A stretch of 64,000 nt of DNA, taken from NCBI RefSeq assembly GCF_032854445.1, contig NC_088305.1:29288628-29352627 (forward strand). The letters are read 5' to 3'. Every line of letters starts with the position of its first letter. Position 1 is the first letter of the stretch. Under the pieces are notes generated by a model. It worked only from the letters and a program-made list of their open reading frames with translations, was not told the origin of the DNA and searched no databases. Source of the stretch: Liolophura sinensis. Lineage: Eukaryota > Mollusca > Polyplacophora > Chitonida > Chitonidae. The position numbers and the translations under genes were made by a program. Of the stretch, positions 59,341-64,000 are shown piece by piece.

Positions 59341-59786
59341 TGCCCACAGGGTACATTGACAATGTGAAGAAAAACAGTTTGATTTGTGCTGAAGTTTTTG
59401 TATATTTAGTTTGAAATATATAATCTATGAAATTAGCTTGTTGTGCTCCGTTCTGGATAAGATATGATATTGATAGCTCAGGCAGGTAAGGTTTTTTGTA
59501 ATTTGCTGTTAATATCTTGAAAAATAATACAAGGAGTGCATATCATATGGGGGTGCTGAACATATAAGATTGTGTATATCACCCTCTGAATTCGACAGTA
59601 AGCTAGTACTTTGGATGCAGTTTGAAAACCTAATTCATAAGATTTTCAAGACTAAATATGTTTTATTGAAGTATGGCACACATAAACCTTAGAGACTTTA
59701 TATAATAACCTCTCCATATAAGACATTTCAATACGCCAAAACAATGCTGTATGTACATGTATGTGTAGTAGGTCGAAGATTTAGGG

Positions 59787-60055
59787 GGCCTCCATGGCTC
59801 AGTCGGTTAGCCCGCTAGCGCAGCGTAGTGACCCAGAAGCCTCTCACCAATGCGGTCGCTGTGAGTTCAAGACCAGATCATGTTGGCTTCCTCTCCGGCT
59901 GTACGTGGGAAGGTCTGCCAGCAACCTGCGGATGGTCATGGGTTTCCCCCGGGCTGTGCCCGGTTTCCACCCACCATAATGCTGGCCACAGTCGTATAAG
60001 TGAAATATTCTTGAGTACGGCGTAAAACACTAATCAAAATCAAATCAAATCAAAA
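59787..60055 (+). mobile_element. SINE, family 1, full length and young
   Basis: A complete 269-bp element: A box TGGCTCAGTCGGTTAG, B-box region GTGAGTTCAAGACC, core GGCTGTACGTGGGAAGG, CAGCAACCTGCGGATGG and CCACCATAATGCTGGCC, tail GTACGGCGTAAAACACTAAT then (CAAAT)n. A perfect 14-bp target-site duplication, TCGAAGATTTAGGG, flanks it (59773-59786 and 60056-60069). Confidence 0.97.
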
Positions 60056-60090
60056 TCGAAGATTTAGGGTATGTACTTGAAGTGATATCT

Positions 60091-60260
60091 GCAGTCTTTG
60101 ACTGAAACCTGTATTGTTGTAATACTTACATGTGTGTTCCGAGAATGGTCGGAGGACATTGATACTTGCAGTCTTTGACTGAAACCTGTATTGTTGTAAT
60201 ACTCACATGTGTGTTCCGAGAATGGTCGGAGGACATTGATACTTGCAATCTTTGACTGAA
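60091..60260 (+). repeat. 77-bp tandem repeat, about 2.3 copies
   Basis: GCAGTCTTTGACTGAAACCT starts at 60091 and again at 60168, and a third partial copy at 60245. The first two differ by one or two bases. Confidence 0.92.
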
Positions 60261-60589
60261 ACTAGTTATAGTACTTACGTGTAAGTTCCTAGAATTTTAA
60301 AGACCCTTTTCCTTGCTGTGTTGGCATATTTCTTTAAAGAGATAAATTTTCAAGTTAGTATCTCTGTGCAAGTAAATTTTAACCACCTACATGTACATGC
60401 ATCATCTTTCTGATTTTGACAAATTGCAAGTTTAACCTTTTCTGGTCTGCAGAAAGAAAAAATAATACTGACCCAACACCATAAGATCTCAGCTATCCAC
60501 CAGGTGACAGCTCCACTGATACTCCTCAGATTTTGTCCAAGGTCAATTACAAAAAATCATGTTATCCAAGCCAGAACAAATTCACCAAC

Positions 60590-60790
60590 TCACCAACTTG
60601 ATAGGTGCAAGTTCAAGTCCAACTCATGTTGGCTTCCTCTTCAGTCTTACTTCCAAAGGTCTGACAGTAACTTGCAGTTGGTTGTGGGTTTCTGCGGAGT
60701 TCTGCCAGGTTTCCACCATAATGCTGGAAGCCCTCACATGAGTGAAATTTTCTTGAGTATGGTGTACAATTCCAGTCAAGTAAATAAATT
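60590..60790 (+). mobile_element. SINE, family 1, old copy
   Basis: GTTCAAGTCCAACTCATG, TTGGCTTCCTCTTCAGTC, TTTCCACCATAATGCTGG, TTCTTGAGTATGG and CCAGTCAAGTAAATAAAT are recognisable but diverged. Confidence 0.8.
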
Positions 60791-62881
60791 TGACCATATT
60801 CATTAAGGTTCGGGGCCATTTTTTTTTTTGAATTTTTGGACAGTACTTGCATATCTATTATTCTGATGGCTCAAATTGGTTCTCAAATGCTTGTTTTCAC
60901 ATATTTTTTTGGTATGATTTTCTGTTACATGTAATAAAGTGGAGTTTCATCGTTTACTAGAACAAAATTTACAGGCAGCATCAGAGGAGAGACATCTATG
61001 AAACAGTTATGATTTTAACACACCATAGTTCTTGCTGAACGGTGCTGCTGCTTCAAGAGTTTGATATTGTTTTTATGTGGCATTGTCTGTTATGGTGTGC
61101 GCTATTTCTAGTTGCTAGCGTTGGCGATTGTGCGTGAAAATTTGGTTTAAAACAATGTTTTAAAGGGAAGACCTCTTTGTGCGAGACATCCCCTTGCTCT
61201 TCCTACTCAAAGCCAGTTTGAACCAAAACAGGCTAGTCCACTACTGACCTTATCTACCAGTCTTGTGTACTGTGTAGATTTAAAGCTTCAGTGTTACATG
61301 CAACTCTTACGTTTCAGAATACTGCAACTGCAAAAGTAATTAGTGATGGATACAGGATTTTGTGTCCATCAGGAGGACTCTTTGAACAAATCAAATGGGC
61401 AAAAATTTGAAACAAATCAAAACGATTTTTTCTTCTAAGAATGAAATACTAGTAATAGTGAATTTGTACTTAAAATTTAAGATGTCACTATTCATTTCAT
61501 AGCCATTACTTAAAAATATCTAAACTATTTAAGAGCTTCTAGAAAATCAGTGGAGTTGGGGTTTAAATACATGTATTTAATAAAATAAAAAAGCATGAAG
61601 ATTTGTCTTGTTTCAGTTCATGAATTGTAGGATTAACTCCCTGCAATTAGAGGTCAGTGATATCAGATTTCCATTGCCTAGAAGTATGCAACTTCCCTAT
61701 GGCTAGTCTGCTCGGCACTTTACACTTTTCTTGGATTTCTATCACATTATGTGACGTATCTGCGAATCCGTGTATTTTTCTTTTTCTCCATTGTGCAGCA
61801 AACGTTTGGGAAACGGCAGATGCATGATGGGTTCCAAACCACAGTTGTTTTGAAATAGACTTAGTAAAAATACGACAGCAGACAGTTTTGTGAAAGGACA
61901 ATGTCTTTGATAATAATCGTTTTATAGTTGCTTGGAAATTTAAGAATAGTCGATAGATTCTTAACCGCATAGCAACAATGATCAGCAAAATCGTAGTTTT
62001 TAAACACAGAGTTTTGGGTTCAAGTTCTGGATAGTTCCTGTATTAGCCGTTTACAATTAGATTTCCCATGATTTAGTTCACAATTTCCACCCAAGAGGTT
62101 GACATATTTATAATAATTTTATTTCTCGAAGGTGGCTTGATCAATTTACGACGACACTGTTCTTTCTCAAGGCCTTCACAGAGGAAACAAATATGTAGGA
62201 CACGCGTACTTCAGAGTCCAATCCAAAAAATACTTCAACTATATATATAGATATATATATTTATAAAGCACCATGTAGTTTGAAAAGAGAAACTATATCT
62301 ATTCATATGTACAAAAAAACCCAAAAAACATAAGCTTCTACAGATGACGTAACATGTTTACTGTGCCATGGAGACTCGCTATAGGGAAGTTGCGTACATG
62401 TAGGTAATGGACCTCTGGTGATATACATTGTATAATATGCACAGAAATAGCCTAAAATGGTTGAGAATGCATTTCCAGAAAATCTTTGCCATTTTGATTT
62501 CGCTGCACGGGGCGAAAAGTGTTTAAAAAAAAAATTCAATTATAAGGACAAAAGTTCCTGGATCTAGCAGTTGTAATGGAGTTTGCCCACCTTTTTTGCT
62601 GTCTGCTTCATTATTTGTCAGAGTTGCTGCAGGCCAACATCTTTTGTGTTATAACAGGAGTGTGATTAGCACACCTGATTTTATTCACCTGAGACTTTTG
62701 CTTGCTATGTCAAACATAGACATCGTTTCAGGTGTGTGTTGGGGGTGGAAGTATGATAGGATGGCTCGCATTCGAAGGCCTCTTGCTGAGCTTGCATACT
62801 GAGCTAGAATACTGAGCATTGTACATGCAGTTGCATATTGAGACGTTGTGCAGTTACTAGAACGTGGATTATGGAACATTG

Positions 62882-63355
62882 TCAGGTGAAAGGGGCTAGT
62901 TCATTCATCTGACTGTCCGGGATGTCACTAAAAGTTATGTTCCCACTGTACCCTATTTCTTCTAATTTTTGTGACACCTGGTCTGCTCGTTTTAACCGAT
63001 GTGCATTAAGCTGTAGCAAGAATATTGAGTTTTTTCTCGCATGGTAAGACCATCTAATGAACAACAAACGTGTATTTTTACTTTTCAAAAAAGCTGGGAA
63101 AGAAATGTAATAATCTGCTTTCAGCGCTACTGTTATGTTCCAAAAATTAAAAGAATTTGGGTACATTTTGAACATGGATGACATGATAGGCTCCACAAAT
63201 GACATTCTCCATTTTTGTAATGATTGCCCTAATGATACAATATATTTTTCATAAAAGTTTATAACAGTATTCAAAGGGTTGGGATTTGAGGATTGAGGGA
63301 TAAAGCATAAGCTGTCGACCATGTCTTCCGGTCCCACTACAATACAGGACTACTT
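62882..63355 (-). CDS. Unrecognised 150-residue open frame
   Basis: On the minus strand an open frame follows a TAG near 63353 and ends at 62882 with TGA. It has an internal ATG near 63322 (MVDSLCFIPQSS). The peptide is of mixed, non-repetitive composition (KYIVSLGQSLQKWRMSFVEP, RWSYHARKNSIFLLQLNAHR, QVSQKLEEIGYSGNITFSDI), unlike the artefact frames elsewhere. I do not recognise a domain. It lies antisense in the presumed CDK12/13 intron. It could be an exon of another gene, a retroelement piece or chance. Confidence 0.25.
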
Positions 63356-64000
63356 CTAGCAATAAATTCTAAGTAAGTAAGTGTGAACTTACATTCACAC
63401 ATACAGGTAACTGCATGTCAGCAGAAAAGCTGTAGACTTACGGCACCATGTTCTATAACGAACAACAAAGACTACTGTAGATAAAAACAAATCACGATTC
63501 TTAATTTGAAGTCAATAAAATGTTGCAAGCCCTGTTTCTGGGTGTTTACTGTGTCTCTGTTGATGCTGGTAGTGAAATATTTGTAAGGAACTCGGGAGAA
63601 AGGGGCATTTTTCCTACAATTTATGCTCATACATGTGGCCCCCTGTACATCTAAAACCTTGATTTATGGCCTCAAAGCAGTGTGTGAAAGGGATGCAAAT
63701 TGTGCTGCATGCTTAGCAGATAGTATTTTATTCCTAGAGAAATAAAGGAAATGAAGTCTATAAAAGTTGGCTTAAACCCAGAATTTTAGGATTGTTCAGG
63801 ACTCCCTCTTGTATAGATAGGATTATAAACTTGGTAAGGCCTACAGAAGTCTTCCTGAATCTCCTGACGTGGTTATCTCCCATCGCAGTGTGCTGTAATT
63901 CTTCAATTTTTTTGCATATTTGCAAAGTGTTTATTCAACCACACTCTGAAGACAGTATTATGTGCAGACAGATTTGTCTCCAAAATCAAATTAAAAACAT

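Larger units (their letters stand above)
54892..64000 (+). other. Probable first intron of the CDK12/13-like gene
   Basis: Starts at the GTAAGAA donor; no later exon was recognised before the window ends. Contents are repeats at 58903-59340 and 60091-60260, SINEs at 57815-57885, 59787 and 60590, and an unrecognised minus-strand frame at 62882. A duplicated TTTTTCAAGGTCATTGGG segment occurs at 56476 and 56598. Confidence 0.55.

Noticed and set aside
58870-59367. 165-codon frame with repeated YPGC-like peptides
   Set aside because: Runs through a degenerate tandem repeat of about 57-60 bp inside an intron; repeats contain indels.
59787-59870. Candidate functional tRNA gene
   Set aside because: Has A- and B-box-like sequence but is the head of a SINE with a body, tail and target-site duplication; no cloverleaf.
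62596-62802. 68-codon plus-strand frame in the presumed CDK12/13 intron
   Set aside because: No acceptor-donor pair in phase with the first exon was evident, and it lacks Ser/Arg-rich or kinase sequence.

Overview
The window is animal genomic DNA. Genes are split by GT-AG introns, non-coding DNA is AT-rich and full of TA microsatellites, and there are many minisatellites, tRNA-derived SINEs and decayed retroelement pieces. The SINEs, with heads like TGGCTCAGTCGGTTAG and tails ending in ACGGCGTAAAACACCAATC or ACGTTAAACCC, resemble families I associate with molluscs and other lophotrochozoans, so a mollusc is my best guess. No organism name can be proved from the sequence alone.

Layout. 1-7 kb: AT-rich non-coding DNA with microsatellites, SINE fragments, a possible CpG-rich first exon (minus strand, 2026-2240) and a 31-bp minisatellite (5709-6687). 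7.05-8.26 kb: the 3' end of a non-LTR retrotransposon carrying RNase H, broken by frameshifts. 11.3-20.6 kb: two divergently transcribed, two-exon paralogues of a secreted pectin-lyase-fold glycoside hydrolase, closest by motif spacing to family GH49. Their intergenic region holds a nest of three foldback palindromes that splits a SINE. 20.9-21.7 kb: a reverse-transcriptase fragment with a mutated catalytic motif, followed by a dispersed repeat. 22.4-30.5 kb: one 58-bp tandem array of about 140 copies with higher-order structure. 32-39.4 kb: 110-bp, 66-bp and 97-bp tandem arrays. 40.1-46.4 kb: a complete five-coding-exon gene for inositol polyphosphate 1-phosphatase (INPP1) on the minus strand, with a 32-bp array and two SINEs in its introns. 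54.1-54.9 kb: the first coding exon of a CDK12/CDK13-like kinase on the plus strand; the rest of the window appears to be its first intron, with a young SINE and an unrecognised 151-codon reading frame on the opposite strand.

How the genes relate. The two hydrolases are duplicate copies, keep the same phase-0 intron just after the catalytic Asp-Asp pair, and both begin with a signal peptide, so they probably act outside the cell on a polysaccharide. INPP1 (lithium-sensitive inositol phosphate turnover) and CDK12/13 (RNA polymerase II elongation) are arranged head to head about 7.7 kb apart; I see no functional link between them.

No rRNA, functional tRNA or CRISPR array was found. The most unusual content is the hydrolase pair with its palindromic intergenic region, and the density and arithmetic of the tandem arrays.
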